In this document: one piece after another, positions 1 to 7,688 of the stretch
Numbering within the stretch: position 1 is the first letter of the stretch
Layout: each line of letters opens with the position of its first letter
DNA from: a bacterium
GTDB lineage: Bacteria > Chloroflexota > Dormibacteria > Aeolococcales > Aeolococcaceae
NCBI GenBank assembly: GCA_014874355.1
Contig: JACWAJ010000041.1
Span: forward strand, 1-52,139
DNA: 52,139 nt
Direction of reading: 5' to 3'
Position numbers and translations under genes: made by a program
Notes under the pieces: model-generated
What the model was told of the DNA's origin: nothing
Database searches by the model: none
The model's input: the letters and a program-made list of their open reading frames with translations, nothing else

Positions 1-186
1 GCGGATCACACAATGGTCGCGAACAAACGGCCGGGGCTGGTCCAGATGCGCCACGTCCGCAAGGCAGCCGCTGCAGACCGCAGCTTCGGCGGTTGCACTA
101 CAGCCCGCACAGTGTCGCGGCGCCAAGGTTGCAGCTACACCGCTCCGCACCCGGTCAAACCAGTGTCCCGCAACCCCACCAATCAC
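1..186 (-). CDS. ComF-like phosphoribosyltransferase, N-terminal fragment
   Basis: The reading frame runs off the left edge; only 62 codons are visible. They show two CxxC pairs, CAGC at residues 26-29 and CSGC at 38-41, separated by a short Ala-rich stretch and followed by a Leu/Asp-Pro segment. This is the zinc-ribbon start typical of ComF/GntX proteins, which are linked to DNA uptake and carry a phosphoribosyltransferase domain that would lie beyond the edge. I chose the GTG at 186; a TTG at 207 in the same frame is possible. It follows the DUF192 gene by 42 bp on the same strand. The family call rests on the zinc ribbon alone. Confidence 0.5.
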   Translation of the reverse strand, partial: MIGGVAGHWFDRVRSGVAATLAPRHCAGCSATAEAAVCSGCLADVAHLDQPRPFVRDHCVIR

Positions 187-228
187 AGTACGGTAGTTTT
201 GCGACAACCCCCTTTGTCCGTCAAGACC

Positions 229-597
229 TCAATCGGACGCGACCATGCTCAGTCGAGTTCCTTTGGCGACCCCGGCCCGGCGCAATACGCCCGGCTCGAG
301 CTCAATCGCCGCTTTGGAGTGGCGCACGATGCGACTAATCCGCCAGGGTTTGATCTCCTCACAGGCGTGTAGCACCACACCGTCGCCATCCACAAAGGCA
401 ACGTCGATCGCAAATCGCATGAAGAACATGTGGATCGAATTGCAGGGCTTGATGACCAACCCGTGGTCGGTCAGCAGCCCACGGCGGAACATGAGGCCCA
501 GAGCGCGCCGAGAGAGCGTATCGGCGACCTCGACGTGTTTGGCCAGCGCCTGGCCGGTGTCGGTTTCAAGGCTGTAAATGCGGGGGTCGTGAGCCAT
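229..597 (-). CDS. DUF192 family protein
   Basis: A 122-residue protein matching the DUF192 family (PF02643) over almost its full length. The signature is clear: GLMFR at residues 34-38, then the family core CNSIHMFFMRFAIDVAFVD at 52-70, and a basic C-terminal part with ELEPG. Members are small, often exported proteins of unknown biochemical role; here there is no signal peptide. The gene is divergent from the cation transporter and just upstream of the ComF-like gene. There is no good Shine-Dalgarno sequence; a TACTCT hexamer ends 8 nt before the ATG, so the mRNA may be leaderless. Confidence 0.85.
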   Translation of the reverse strand: MAHDPRIYSLETDTGQALAKHVEVADTLSRRALGLMFRRGLLTDHGLVIKPCNSIHMFFMRFAIDVAFVDGDGVVLHACEEIKPWRISRIVRHSKAAIELEPGVLRRAGVAKGTRLSMVASD

Positions 598-645
598 TTA
601 GAACAAGAGTAATCGCCAGCTCCTGCCGAACGCGATAATGATTTC

Positions 646-1578
646 GTGGGAAGTCACAGCCATGGGCACGTCAACACCGGGGAAACCGCAACCCGGCTAA
701 CACGTGCGCTCATCATCCTCGCCGCAATTGCCATGCTGGAGGTTGTCGCCGGCCGCTGGACCCATTCACTGGCATTGCAGAGCGACGCCGGCCACCTGGG
801 CACCGATGCCGCCACGCTGGGCCTGGTGCTCTACGCACTGGCGCGCAGCCGCCGGCCGGCAACGGCGCGGCACACCTACGGCTTTCACCGCAGCGGCATC
901 GTTGTGGCCGGTGTGAACGGCCTGGCGCTGTTCGGTATCAGCGCCGCTATCGCCATCGGCGCAATCGGGCGGCTTTCGCACCCGGAACCCATCGACGGGG
1001 TCCCCGTCATCGCCGTTGCCACACTGGCGCTGGTCGTCAACATTGCGCTGCTCCTGATGTTGAGCGGCAGATCCCACGAACTCTCGGTGCATTCCGCAGT
1101 GCTCCACATCGCCGCCGACTCCCTGGCGTCTCTGAGTGTCATTGTCGCTGCCGTAGTAATCCTCACCACCGGGTGGACAGAGGCCGATGCCCTCGTGTCT
1201 CTAGGCATTGCCTTCCTTATCTCCATCGGCGCGGTGGGCTTACTGCTGGAGGCCACGGCCATCCTCAGCGAAGCCGCACCACGCGACCTCGATACCAACG
1301 CAATACGGCTCAGTATCGAGACAACCGCCGGCGTGGAAGACGTCCACGACCTTCACATCTGGTCTCTCAGCCGCGCGCATCGCGTCCTGTCGGCACACGT
1401 GACCGTGGGTGACCGGCCGCTTGGCGAGGTGACCATGCTGCTCCGCGAAATCGAGCTCAGGCTGTGTTCGGATTACGGCATCGAACACGCCACGCTGCAA
1501 CCGGAATGCCCGTCATGCGCCAGCCACGCCACCCGCTACTGCGATCTCGACGAGCGCCACGCCAACCACTCACACTAG
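646..1578 (+). CDS. Cation diffusion facilitator (CzcD/ZitB-type) transporter
   Basis: A 310-residue inner-membrane divalent-cation/proton antiporter, probably for Zn2+ with Co2+ or Cd2+ possible. About six hydrophobic helices fill residues 20-205. The two transport-site pairs are visible as H50xxxD54 in helix 2 and H154xxxD158 in helix 5. HTYGFHR lies at 76-82 between helices 2 and 3, and the cytoplasmic domain carries HDLHIWSL at 234-241. The N-terminus is His-rich and the C-terminus has three Cys (288, 291, 299) and a final His cluster, both plausible metal-binding tails. The GTG start has no Shine-Dalgarno; GATAAT ends 6 nt upstream, suggesting a leaderless mRNA. Confidence 0.9.
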   Translation: MGSHSHGHVNTGETATRLTRALIILAAIAMLEVVAGRWTHSLALQSDAGHLGTDAATLGLVLYALARSRRPATARHTYGFHRSGIVVAGVNGLALFGISAAIAIGAIGRLSHPEPIDGVPVIAVATLALVVNIALLLMLSGRSHELSVHSAVLHIAADSLASLSVIVAAVVILTTGWTEADALVSLGIAFLISIGAVGLLLEATAILSEAAPRDLDTNAIRLSIETTAGVEDVHDLHIWSLSRAHRVLSAHVTVGDRPLGEVTMLLREIELRLCSDYGIEHATLQPECPSCASHATRYCDLDERHANHSH

Positions 1579-1585
1579 GCTCTCG

Positions 1586-2311
1586 TCACAGCCTGCGACG
1601 GCGCAACCGCAGGCAAACGAGGTCGAAAAAGGTTGCGAAGGAATCCCTGACCGGGCTGACCCGGGATTCATCCATGTGGCTCCAGCGCACCGGCACCTCG
1701 GCGATCTCGAAGCCGTGATTCCGTGCACGCACCAGCGCTTCAGCGTCAAACCCGAACCGCTGCGTGACGAGCGGTTCGAAGCAGACGCGGGCAGCTTCGG
1801 CGGTGAAGACTTTGAAGCCGCACTGGCTGTCGTGAATACCGGGCAAAACCAGCATCCGCAGCAGCCGGTTGTATGCCTTGCCCATAAAAACGCGACTGCG
1901 GGGCTGGCTGATTTCGATGTGCGTTCCGGCCAGCGCCCTAGAGGCTATGGCGACGCGGCAATTCCCGCGAAGGCAGGCCCGCAACTTGGGCAGTTCCTCG
2001 ATGGGGGTGCTGAGGTCGGCATCGCTGAACGCTCGATGCGCACCCCTCGCCAGGAGCATACCGGTCCGAACCGCCGCCCCCTTGCCGCTATTGCGTGTGA
2101 GCATGTGCACTTGCAACTGCGGCCACGCTATGGCGGCATCTCGGGCGCACTCTACGGTGCCGTCGGTGGAGCCGTCGTCGATGACGATGACCTCGTACGC
2201 CTCGCCGGCAGCATCGAGATATTCCCGTATCCGGTGCAACGTGCCCGGCAACCGGCGAGCCTCGTTGTAGGCGGGAACGACAAGGGAGAGCGCGATTTTC
2301 TCGGAGGTCAC
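1586..2311 (-). CDS. Family 2 glycosyltransferase, polyprenyl/dolichyl-phosphate sugar synthase-like
   Basis: A 241-residue GT2-fold enzyme that probably moves a sugar from a nucleotide donor to a polyprenyl phosphate at the membrane. VVPAYNEARRLPGTL opens the fold, DDGSTDGT lies at 45-52, and the metal-binding DxD appears as DADLSTP at 97-103, a form typical of ALG5-like dolichyl-phosphate glucosyltransferases. DSQCGFK is at 161-167. There is no C-terminal transmembrane segment, only a basic tail. I moved the start down to the GTG at 2311, which overlaps the stop of the upstream WecG-like gene by 4 bp (GTGA), implying coupled translation. Substrates are not readable from sequence. Confidence 0.85.
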   Translation of the reverse strand: MTSEKIALSLVVPAYNEARRLPGTLHRIREYLDAAGEAYEVIVIDDGSTDGTVECARDAAIAWPQLQVHMLTRNSGKGAAVRTGMLLARGAHRAFSDADLSTPIEELPKLRACLRGNCRVAIASRALAGTHIEISQPRSRVFMGKAYNRLLRMLVLPGIHDSQCGFKVFTAEAARVCFEPLVTQRFGFDAEALVRARNHGFEIAEVPVRWSHMDESRVSPVRDSFATFFDLVCLRLRRRRL

Positions 2312-3042
2312 CGCGCCTCTCGATGCTCCTTCCACCAGAACACGGGCAGCTTTGCCTGGCGACGGATCCGCCACGGTTGGAGAGCCAGGCGCCAGGCCCA
2401 CTCGAGGTTGGTGCGTCGCACCAGAGCAGGCGCCCGACGGACCTGACCCGCAGCGTAATCCAGACTGCCACCGATACCGATGCCGCACGCGGCGCCAATC
2501 GTGCCGAGGTGTTCGGCCAGAAAGCGTTCCTGCCTCCCATGCCCGTAGGCGGCAGCGACCACTTCCGGTTGCGCATCCCAAAGGCGTTCCACGGTGCGCA
2601 GCGTGGGGTTGTCGGAACCGGCGAAGACGATCTCAATACCCGCATAGCGTTCGCGATATCGCTCAGCCGCAGCGGCGGCCACGCCCGGCGCAGCCCCGAC
2701 GAGTGCGACGCGATGACCCAATGCCGCCGCCCGCGCGAAGTAGGCGTCGAGCAGGTCGACCCCGGGGACGCGAACGGCGTCGCGACACCCGCGACGGCGC
2801 AGTGCGTGAACCACGCCGATCCCGTCAGGGACCACCAGCGCAGCGGATTCCAGAATGGCCCGGAAGGTCTCGTCCCGCTGCGCCTGCATCACCATCTCGG
2901 GGTTGAGCGTGACCACGACACCGGGACGTGCCAGACGACCTTCGCGCCGCGCCTCAACCAGTGCAACTAGGCGATCGACAACCGTTTCGAGGTCGACTAC
3001 GTCAACCGGACAGCCAAGAACGCGTTGTCGCTCAGGCACCAC
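2308..3042 (-). CDS. WecG/TagA/CpsF family (GT26) glycosyltransferase
   Basis: A 244-residue GT26 enzyme, a family that transfers ManNAc-type sugars onto lipid-linked intermediates for teichoic acids, enterobacterial common antigen or exopolysaccharide. Family marks are NPEM at 47-50, PDGIGVV at 72-78, RVPGVDL at 91-97 and, near the C-terminus, a GGSLDYAAG segment followed by RRAP. The start is GTG-GTG 12 bp after the rpsI stop, without a clear Shine-Dalgarno, so readthrough from the ribosomal operon is likely. With the GT2 gene it forms a two-gene glycan module at the operon tail. The acceptor and sugar are unknown. Confidence 0.88.
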   Translation of the reverse strand: MVPERQRVLGCPVDVVDLETVVDRLVALVEARREGRLARPGVVVTLNPEMVMQAQRDETFRAILESAALVVPDGIGVVHALRRRGCRDAVRVPGVDLLDAYFARAAALGHRVALVGAAPGVAAAAAERYRERYAGIEIVFAGSDNPTLRTVERLWDAQPEVVAAAYGHGRQERFLAEHLGTIGAACGIGIGGSLDYAAGQVRRAPALVRRTNLEWAWRLALQPWRIRRQAKLPVFWWKEHREAR

Positions 3043-3054
3043 TACACTAGAAGG

Positions 3055-3456
3055 CTAGCGTTTGGTGTACTGCGGCGCCTTCCGTGCCCGCTTGAGACCG
3101 TACTTCTTGCGTTCCTTCATACGGGAATCGCGAGTCAGAAGTCCAGCCTTCTTGAGGGCAGCGCGGAACTCGGGATCGGCAACGATCAGCGCCCGGGCAA
3201 TGCCGTGACAGACGGCACCGGCCTGACTGGAGATGCCCCCTCCGACGACCTTGATGCTGGCGGTGAACTTGCCTACGTTCTCGGTGAGCCGCAGGGGCTG
3301 GGTTACCACGTTCTCGAGATCGCGGCGCCCGAAATAATCGCTCGGTGGACGGCCATTGATAACCATCCCCCCGTCGCCGGGGAAAATTCGCACCCGGGCG
3401 ACAGATGTTTTGCGCCGACCGGTGCCGTAGAAGTAGTGCTCGCTAATTGCTGGCAA
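3055..3456 (-). CDS. rpsI: 30S ribosomal protein S9
   Basis: Small-subunit protein uS9, whose basic C-terminal tail reaches the P-site tRNA. The fold is recognised from [14 protein letters not shown] near the N-terminus, GGG-SQAGA in the middle and the terminal [21 protein letters not shown] start at 3456 is chosen because GGAGAG lies 7 nt upstream, giving 133 residues, close to the usual 130. It overlaps the end of rplM by 14 bp. The rplM-rpsI pair is a conserved operon. Confidence 0.93.
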   Translation of the reverse strand: MPAISEHYFYGTGRRKTSVARVRIFPGDGGMVINGRPPSDYFGRRDLENVVTQPLRLTENVGKFTASIKVVGGGISSQAGAVCHGIARALIVADPEFRAALKKAGLLTRDSRMKERKKYGLKRARKAPQYTKR

Positions 3457-3913
3457 CGATGATCTCTCCGAGGGGTCCAAAGCTGATCGGCTGTGGCCGC
3501 TGCGCCTCGTGCTTATGCTCCGTACCCGCGTAAACGCGAAGCCGTTTGAGCATGTCAGCACCCAGCGTGTTGTGCTGCAGCATACCGCGAACGGCATGCA
3601 TGATCGGGTAGGTGGGGTCGCGCTCGATCATCACGCCAAAGGTACGAACGTGACGGCCGCTCGGATAACCCGAGTAGCGGTCATATTCCTTCCCTTCGCG
3701 CTTGTTGCCGGTGACCACGATGTAACGTGAATTGATGACGATGACATGATCGCCGGTGTTGAGATGCGGCGTGAACTGTGGCCGGTGCTTGCCCCGCAGC
3801 ACCCGGGCAATGTTGACGGCAAGACGACCAAGGGTCTGCCCCTTGGCATCGACGACGTACCAGTTCGAGGGAACCTCGCCGGCCTTGGGTTGGTAGGTCT
3901 TCTGGGTCATCAT
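3443..3913 (-). CDS. rplM: 50S ribosomal protein L13
   Basis: Large-subunit protein uL13, an early assembly protein. Recognised from [16 protein letters not shown], the [10 protein letters not shown]-like segment ([11 protein letters not shown]), and the YSGYPSGRH loop. Length is 156 residues against a usual 140-150, with the extra residues at the N-terminus. The ATG at 3913 overlaps the truA stop by 4 bp (ATGA); a second ATG follows immediately, so the start could be three bases further in. The translational coupling places rplM-rpsI in the same transcript as rpoA-rplQ-truA. Confidence 0.95.
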   Translation of the reverse strand: MMTQKTYQPKAGEVPSNWYVVDAKGQTLGRLAVNIARVLRGKHRPQFTPHLNTGDHVIVINSRYIVVTGNKREGKEYDRYSGYPSGRHVRTFGVMIERDPTYPIMHAVRGMLQHNTLGADMLKRLRVYAGTEHKHEAQRPQPISFGPLGEIIVASN

Positions 3914-4680
3914 GCGTAGGTTACCGTCCACTGGTGAAGGCCGTGAGCCGGCGCCACCGCCACATGACGGTGGGAAGCCTGCGGGTGTTGCAGCATCAAG
4001 CTGATGCCGTCGGGAGTGAGGCGTCCCCGGCCGACCGCCACGAGGGCGCCGACAATGGTGCGCATCATCCCATACAGGAAAGCGTTGGCGGAAACGTCGA
4101 TCACCAACGCGGCGGGTGGTTCCGGCCAGTAGCCGTCGTAGTTCTGAACCTGCCGAACACGGACGCCACTCACAGTTCGACGGGTTGTGCCCCCCTCTCG
4201 GGGAGATCTACCGAAGGCCGCGAAATCGTGATTCCCGCAGAGCCTGTCCGCCGCACAACGCATGGCATCGAGATCCAGCTCCCCCACGACCTGCCACGCA
4301 TAGTGGCGTGTCAGTGGCATCCGCTGGCGTCGGGGCGCCACAACGTAACGATAGGTCCGTTCGACAGCGTCGTACCGCGCATGGAAGGAGTCGTCGACAA
4401 CGGCCGCGCCGACGACGACGATGTCCTCTGGCAGCATGGCATTGATTGCAGCCGCCAAACTGGCTGGATCCCACTCGCGCGCAAGACGCACGCCGACCAC
4501 CTGCCCGTGGGAGTGGGCTCCGGCATCGGTACGTCCGGCAGCGGTCATAGCTTCGACAGGGCTGCTCACGGCCGCAATCGCGGTCCGCAGAGCACCCTCG
4601 ACAGTGGCACGCTCAGGCTGCCGCTGCCAACCGGAATAGCCGGTGCCATCATATTCGAGAGTGAGCCGGTAGGTAGGCAT
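3910..4680 (-). CDS. truA: tRNA pseudouridine(38-40) synthase TruA
   Basis: Converts uridines 38-40 of the tRNA anticodon stem to pseudouridine. The catalytic motif GRTDAGAH is at residues 49-56 with nucleophile Asp52; LEYDGTGYSGWQRQ at 8-21 and the C-terminal FLYGMMRTIVGALV segment are also typical. Length 256 is normal. The start MPTYRLTLEYDG is placed 1 bp after the rplQ stop, removing a spurious upstream extension. A position between rplQ and rplM is a common bacterial arrangement. Confidence 0.95.
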   Translation of the reverse strand: MPTYRLTLEYDGTGYSGWQRQPERATVEGALRTAIAAVSSPVEAMTAAGRTDAGAHSHGQVVGVRLAREWDPASLAAAINAMLPEDIVVVGAAVVDDSFHARYDAVERTYRYVVAPRRQRMPLTRHYAWQVVGELDLDAMRCAADRLCGNHDFAAFGRSPREGGTTRRTVSGVRVRQVQNYDGYWPEPPAALVIDVSANAFLYGMMRTIVGALVAVGRGRLTPDGISLMLQHPQASHRHVAVAPAHGLHQWTVTYA

Positions 4681-4681
4681 A

Positions 4682-5047
4682 TCAGACCTCGACAGGGTCC
4701 ACCATCTCGACCATGGCCATCGGCGCATTGTCGCCATGGCGCGGCGGCAGCAACACCACACGGGTGTAGCCACCGGGACGGTCCTTCAGCCGAGGAAGGT
4801 AGGTTTGGAAGAGTTTGACGATGGCCGCTCGATCGGTAACGTAACGCGCCACCTGACGGCGAGCTGCGAGATCGTCGGGCTTGGCGGCGGTGATGACGCG
4901 CTCCGCGAAGCGGCGCAACTCCTTGGCCTTGGCCTCGGTCGTTGTGATGCGGCCATGGCTCAGCAGGGATGTAATCTGATTGCGGGTCAGTGCCTGGCGC
5001 TGGTCGGCGGTGCGACCCAGCTTGCGGCCGGCCTTCTGCTTACGCAT
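4682..5047 (-). CDS. rplQ: 50S ribosomal protein L17
   Basis: uL17/bL17, which sits near the peptide exit tunnel. Starts MRKQKAGRKLGRTADQRQAL, the family N-terminus, and contains TTEAKAKELRRFAERVIT. The 121 residues are normal. It follows rpoA by 14 bp, with GGAGAG and GAAAGAG purine-rich sequence before the ATG. The C-terminus ends acidic (MVEMVDPVEV). Confidence 0.96.
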   Translation of the reverse strand: MRKQKAGRKLGRTADQRQALTRNQITSLLSHGRITTTEAKAKELRRFAERVITAAKPDDLAARRQVARYVTDRAAIVKLFQTYLPRLKDRPGGYTRVVLLPPRHGDNAPMAMVEMVDPVEV

Positions 5048-5061
5048 CTCTTTCCGCTCTC

Positions 5062-6030
5062 CTACCTGGACGACTGGAAGAGAGTTGCGAGTTCTTCAGC
5101 CGTTACGAACTCCCGCTCGACCAGTTTCTCCTTGATCTCGTCAAGCGACTTCTGGCCGAAGTTGCGCAGAGTCAGAAGCTCATCCTGACGCATGGCGACC
5201 AACTGGCCGATCTTGGTGACGTCATTGGCCTTCAAGCAATTCAGCGCACGAACCGAGAGTTCCAGTTCTTCGACGGGAACGTCAGCCAGGCGGCTGGGCA
5301 AGTCATTGCCGCGAGCCTTCTGGTGTTGCGGTGCAGCCAGATTGTCGCCGAAGCGAACGAAGAGATCCAGGTGCGACGTGAACAGGGCTGCCGCCTGGCT
5401 GATCGCCTCTACCGGCGTGATCGTCTGGTCGGTCCAAACTTCCACGTTCAGCTTGTCCCACTCAGTCTCCTGACCGACGCGAGTCTTCTCGACAGTGAAG
5501 TTGGCCTTTTGCACAGGGGTGAATATGGCGTCGATAGGCATTACGCCGATGGGCTGACCGTCGCGCTTGTTGCGATCAGCTGTGACGTAACCCTTGCCCC
5601 TCTCGACGATGAGGTCCATGCGGAATTGTGCCTTGTCGCTGTCAAGAGTGCAGATGTGCATCTCGGGATTGCGGATCTCGATATCCGCCGGACGCTCGAT
5701 GTCGGCGGCGGTGACAACCCGGGCACCCCGAACGTCAAGACTGAGCCGCACCGGCTCGGCACTGAAGGAAACGACATTCAGACCCTTGATGTTGAGGAGG
5801 ATCTCAGTGACATCCTCCTTCACATGTGGGACGGCACTGAACTCGTGCGCCACACCGTCGATGGAGACCGAAGTCACCGCAGCGCCGGGAAGTGACGAGA
5901 GCAAGACGCGCCGCAAGGAGTTACCAAGTGTGGTGCCAAATCCGGGTTCGAGAGGCTCGATTTCGAACCGGCCATAACCGGCGCGGCTCTCGACTTCGCG
6001 GACAGAGGGTGCTGTAATCATCTCGACCAT
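5062..6030 (-). CDS. rpoA: RNA polymerase alpha subunit
   Basis: Alpha subunit of RNA polymerase, which dimerises to start enzyme assembly and contacts UP elements and activators with its C-terminal domain. The N-terminal domain has GFGTTLGNSLRRVLLSSLPG. The C-terminal domain begins around residue 240 with VEELELSVRALNCLKANDV and ends with LRNFGQKSLDEIKEKL, conserving the Arg and Asn used for DNA contact. Length 322 is normal. ATG 6030 is used; an internal ATG three codons on is an alternative. It is separated from rpsD by 93 bp. Confidence 0.97.
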   Translation of the reverse strand: MVEMITAPSVREVESRAGYGRFEIEPLEPGFGTTLGNSLRRVLLSSLPGAAVTSVSIDGVAHEFSAVPHVKEDVTEILLNIKGLNVVSFSAEPVRLSLDVRGARVVTAADIERPADIEIRNPEMHICTLDSDKAQFRMDLIVERGKGYVTADRNKRDGQPIGVMPIDAIFTPVQKANFTVEKTRVGQETEWDKLNVEVWTDQTITPVEAISQAAALFTSHLDLFVRFGDNLAAPQHQKARGNDLPSRLADVPVEELELSVRALNCLKANDVTKIGQLVAMRQDELLTLRNFGQKSLDEIKEKLVEREFVTAEELATLFQSSR

Positions 6031-6123
6031 GGTCGGAGGGGTGCCTCAGTTGGTGCCGCGCGTCCGCGGCGGGTGGGAGGACGTAACGGTGCGCGCCGTC
6101 GCGCGTATACCGTGAAAACTCTT

Positions 6124-6753
6124 CTAACGGCTGTAGTACTCAACTATGAGTTGTTCATCGATGACCTGTTCCATCTCTTGACGATCGGGAAACCGCACGA
6201 CAGCGCCTTTCAGGTTAGCAGCATCGAGGGTCAGCCAGTCGGGGACCGCTCGGTTCTGAAGCAAATCCTGCGCCAGCTTGACGGGGAGGATCTTGCGGCT
6301 GCCCTCGCGAACTTCAACGACATCTCCCGCGCGCAACTGGGCCGACGAGATGTTGAGGGTGCGGCCGTTAACAGTGAAATGCCGGTGACTCACCAACTGC
6401 CGCGCTTCGCGGCGAGAAGCGGCAAAGCCAAGCCGGTAGACCACGTTGTCGAGACGGCGCTCCAGCAGCTGAAGCAACACTGTGCCCGTGACCCCCGGGG
6501 ACCGTTCGGCATGCGCGAAATAGGTGCGGAACTGACGTTCCAGAACACCATACGTACGCCGCGCACGCTGCTTGGCACGCAATTGGATTCCGTAATCAGA
6601 GGTCTTACGACGGCGTGCCATACCATGCTGGCCGGGGATCAACCCGTTGCGCTTGTCTAACGTGCACTTGGTCATGCACTTCAAACCCTTGAGGTATAGC
6701 TTGACGCCCTCGCGGCGGCAGAGGCGACAGACGGGACCGGCTTGATTGGCCAT
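6124..6753 (-). CDS. rpsD: 30S ribosomal protein S4
   Basis: uS4, a primary 16S rRNA binder and, in many bacteria, the autogenous repressor of the alpha operon. It is the zinc form: C9xxC12 and C26xxxC30 are present. The S4 RNA-binding domain is seen at RRLDNVVYRLGFAASRREARQLV followed by HRHFTVNGR. Length 209 is normal after starting at MANQAGPVCRLCRREG. It lies 17 bp after rpsK. It is a candidate ligand for the structured leader upstream of rpmJ. Confidence 0.96.
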   Translation of the reverse strand: MANQAGPVCRLCRREGVKLYLKGLKCMTKCTLDKRNGLIPGQHGMARRRKTSDYGIQLRAKQRARRTYGVLERQFRTYFAHAERSPGVTGTVLLQLLERRLDNVVYRLGFAASRREARQLVSHRHFTVNGRTLNISSAQLRAGDVVEVREGSRKILPVKLAQDLLQNRAVPDWLTLDAANLKGAVVRFPDRQEMEQVIDEQLIVEYYSR

Positions 6754-6770
6754 TTGGCGTGACTTCCTGT

Positions 6771-7166
6771 TTAGACCCGGCGCCGTTTGGGCGGACGGCA
6801 ACCGTTGTGGGGTATCGGTGTCACGTCGACGATCGACGTCACTTCAAAGCCTGAAGCCTGGAGACTGCGAATTGCAGCCTCACGCCCGGCGCCGGGACCT
6901 TTGACGAATATTTCGACGGTCTTGAGACCGTGCTCCATCGCGCGTCGCGCCGCGGCCTCGACCGTGACCTGAGCCGCAAAGGGCGTGCTCTTGCGCGACC
7001 CCTTGAACCCCTGTCCACCCGCCGATCCCCAGGCGATGACGGCACCATTCGTATCGGTCAGGCTGACGATGGTGTTGTTGAACGTCGCCAGGATGTGGGC
7101 GTGGCCGGCCGCAATATTCTTGCGTTCCCGACGCCTGGTTCGAACTACCTTTTTCTTCTTGCCCAC
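6771..7166 (-). CDS. rpsK: 30S ribosomal protein S11
   Basis: uS11, part of the 30S platform near the mRNA exit. Typical segments are [38 protein letters not shown] and the invariant C-terminal [16 protein letters not shown]. Length 131 is normal. The start is GTG (GTG-GGC-AAG-AAG), 12 bp after the rpsM stop. Confidence 0.96.
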   Translation of the reverse strand: MGKKKKVVRTRRRERKNIAAGHAHILATFNNTIVSLTDTNGAVIAWGSAGGQGFKGSRKSTPFAAQVTVEAAARRAMEHGLKTVEIFVKGPGAGREAAIRSLQASGFEVTSIVDVTPIPHNGCRPPKRRRV

Positions 7167-7178
7167 AGCTCAGCTCAC

Positions 7179-7565
7179 TTACTTCTTTCCGGCCTTCTTC
7201 TTGCCCGCAATCGTCCGCTTCGGACCACGACGCGTGCGCGCATTGGTACGAGTACGTTGACCGCGGACCGGCAGACCCCGCCGGTGGCGGAGCCCCCGGT
7301 AGGTGCCAATCTCCATTAGACGCTTGACATTGAGAGCGATCTGGCGACGCAGGTCGCCCTCGACACGCCCCTGCAATTGCTTGGCGATAATGTCGCGAAG
7401 CTTGCCGACCTGAGTGTCGGTGAGCTCACCTGTCCGGGTATTCGGATCCACCACTGCTAGCTGCAGTATCCGTTTGGACGTGGTCGGGCCGATACCGTAG
7501 ATGTAGGTGAGCGAAATCTCGATGCGCTTCTCGCGCGGGATGTCGACGCCGGCTATACGTGCCAC
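7179..7565 (-). CDS. rpsM: 30S ribosomal protein S13
   Basis: uS13, which bridges the small-subunit head to the large subunit and contacts P-site tRNA. Begins with [25 protein letters not shown], and the basic tail [24 protein letters not shown] is the tRNA-contacting extension. Length 128 is normal. GTG start; it follows rpmJ by 9 bp. Confidence 0.96.
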   Translation of the reverse strand: MARIAGVDIPREKRIEISLTYIYGIGPTTSKRILQLAVVDPNTRTGELTDTQVGKLRDIIAKQLQGRVEGDLRRQIALNVKRLMEIGTYRGLRHRRGLPVRGQRTRTNARTRRGPKRTIAGKKKAGKK

Positions 7566-7574
7566 TTTTGCCTC

Positions 7575-7688
7575 TTACCCCTGACGCTGCTTGTGTTTCG
7601 GGTTCTCACAGATCACACGCACCGTGCCGTGCCGTTTGATGACCTTGCACCGCTCACACATCTTTTTTACGGAAGCCCGGACCTTCAT
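7575..7688 (-). CDS. rpmJ: 50S ribosomal protein L36
   Basis: A 37-residue bL36. The translation starts [20 protein letters not shown] and continues [17 protein letters not shown]. It keeps the zinc set CxxC, then C twelve residues later and a His after four more, so it is the zinc-binding form. It heads the rpsM-rpsK-rpsD-rpoA group and is preceded by the structured spacer. There is no strong Shine-Dalgarno: the nearest AGGA is about 17 nt before the ATG. Confidence 0.95.
   Translation of the reverse strand: MKVRASVKKMCERCKVIKRHGTVRVICENPKHKQRQG

Noticed and set aside
13-372. 119-codon plus-strand frame at the left edge
   Set aside because: It is antisense to the ComF-like and DUF192 genes, whose protein features are clear.
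1577-1594. Small AGGCT/AGCCT hairpin at the convergent ends of the transporter and GT2 genes
   Set aside because: Only five base pairs with no T-run; too weak to call a terminator.
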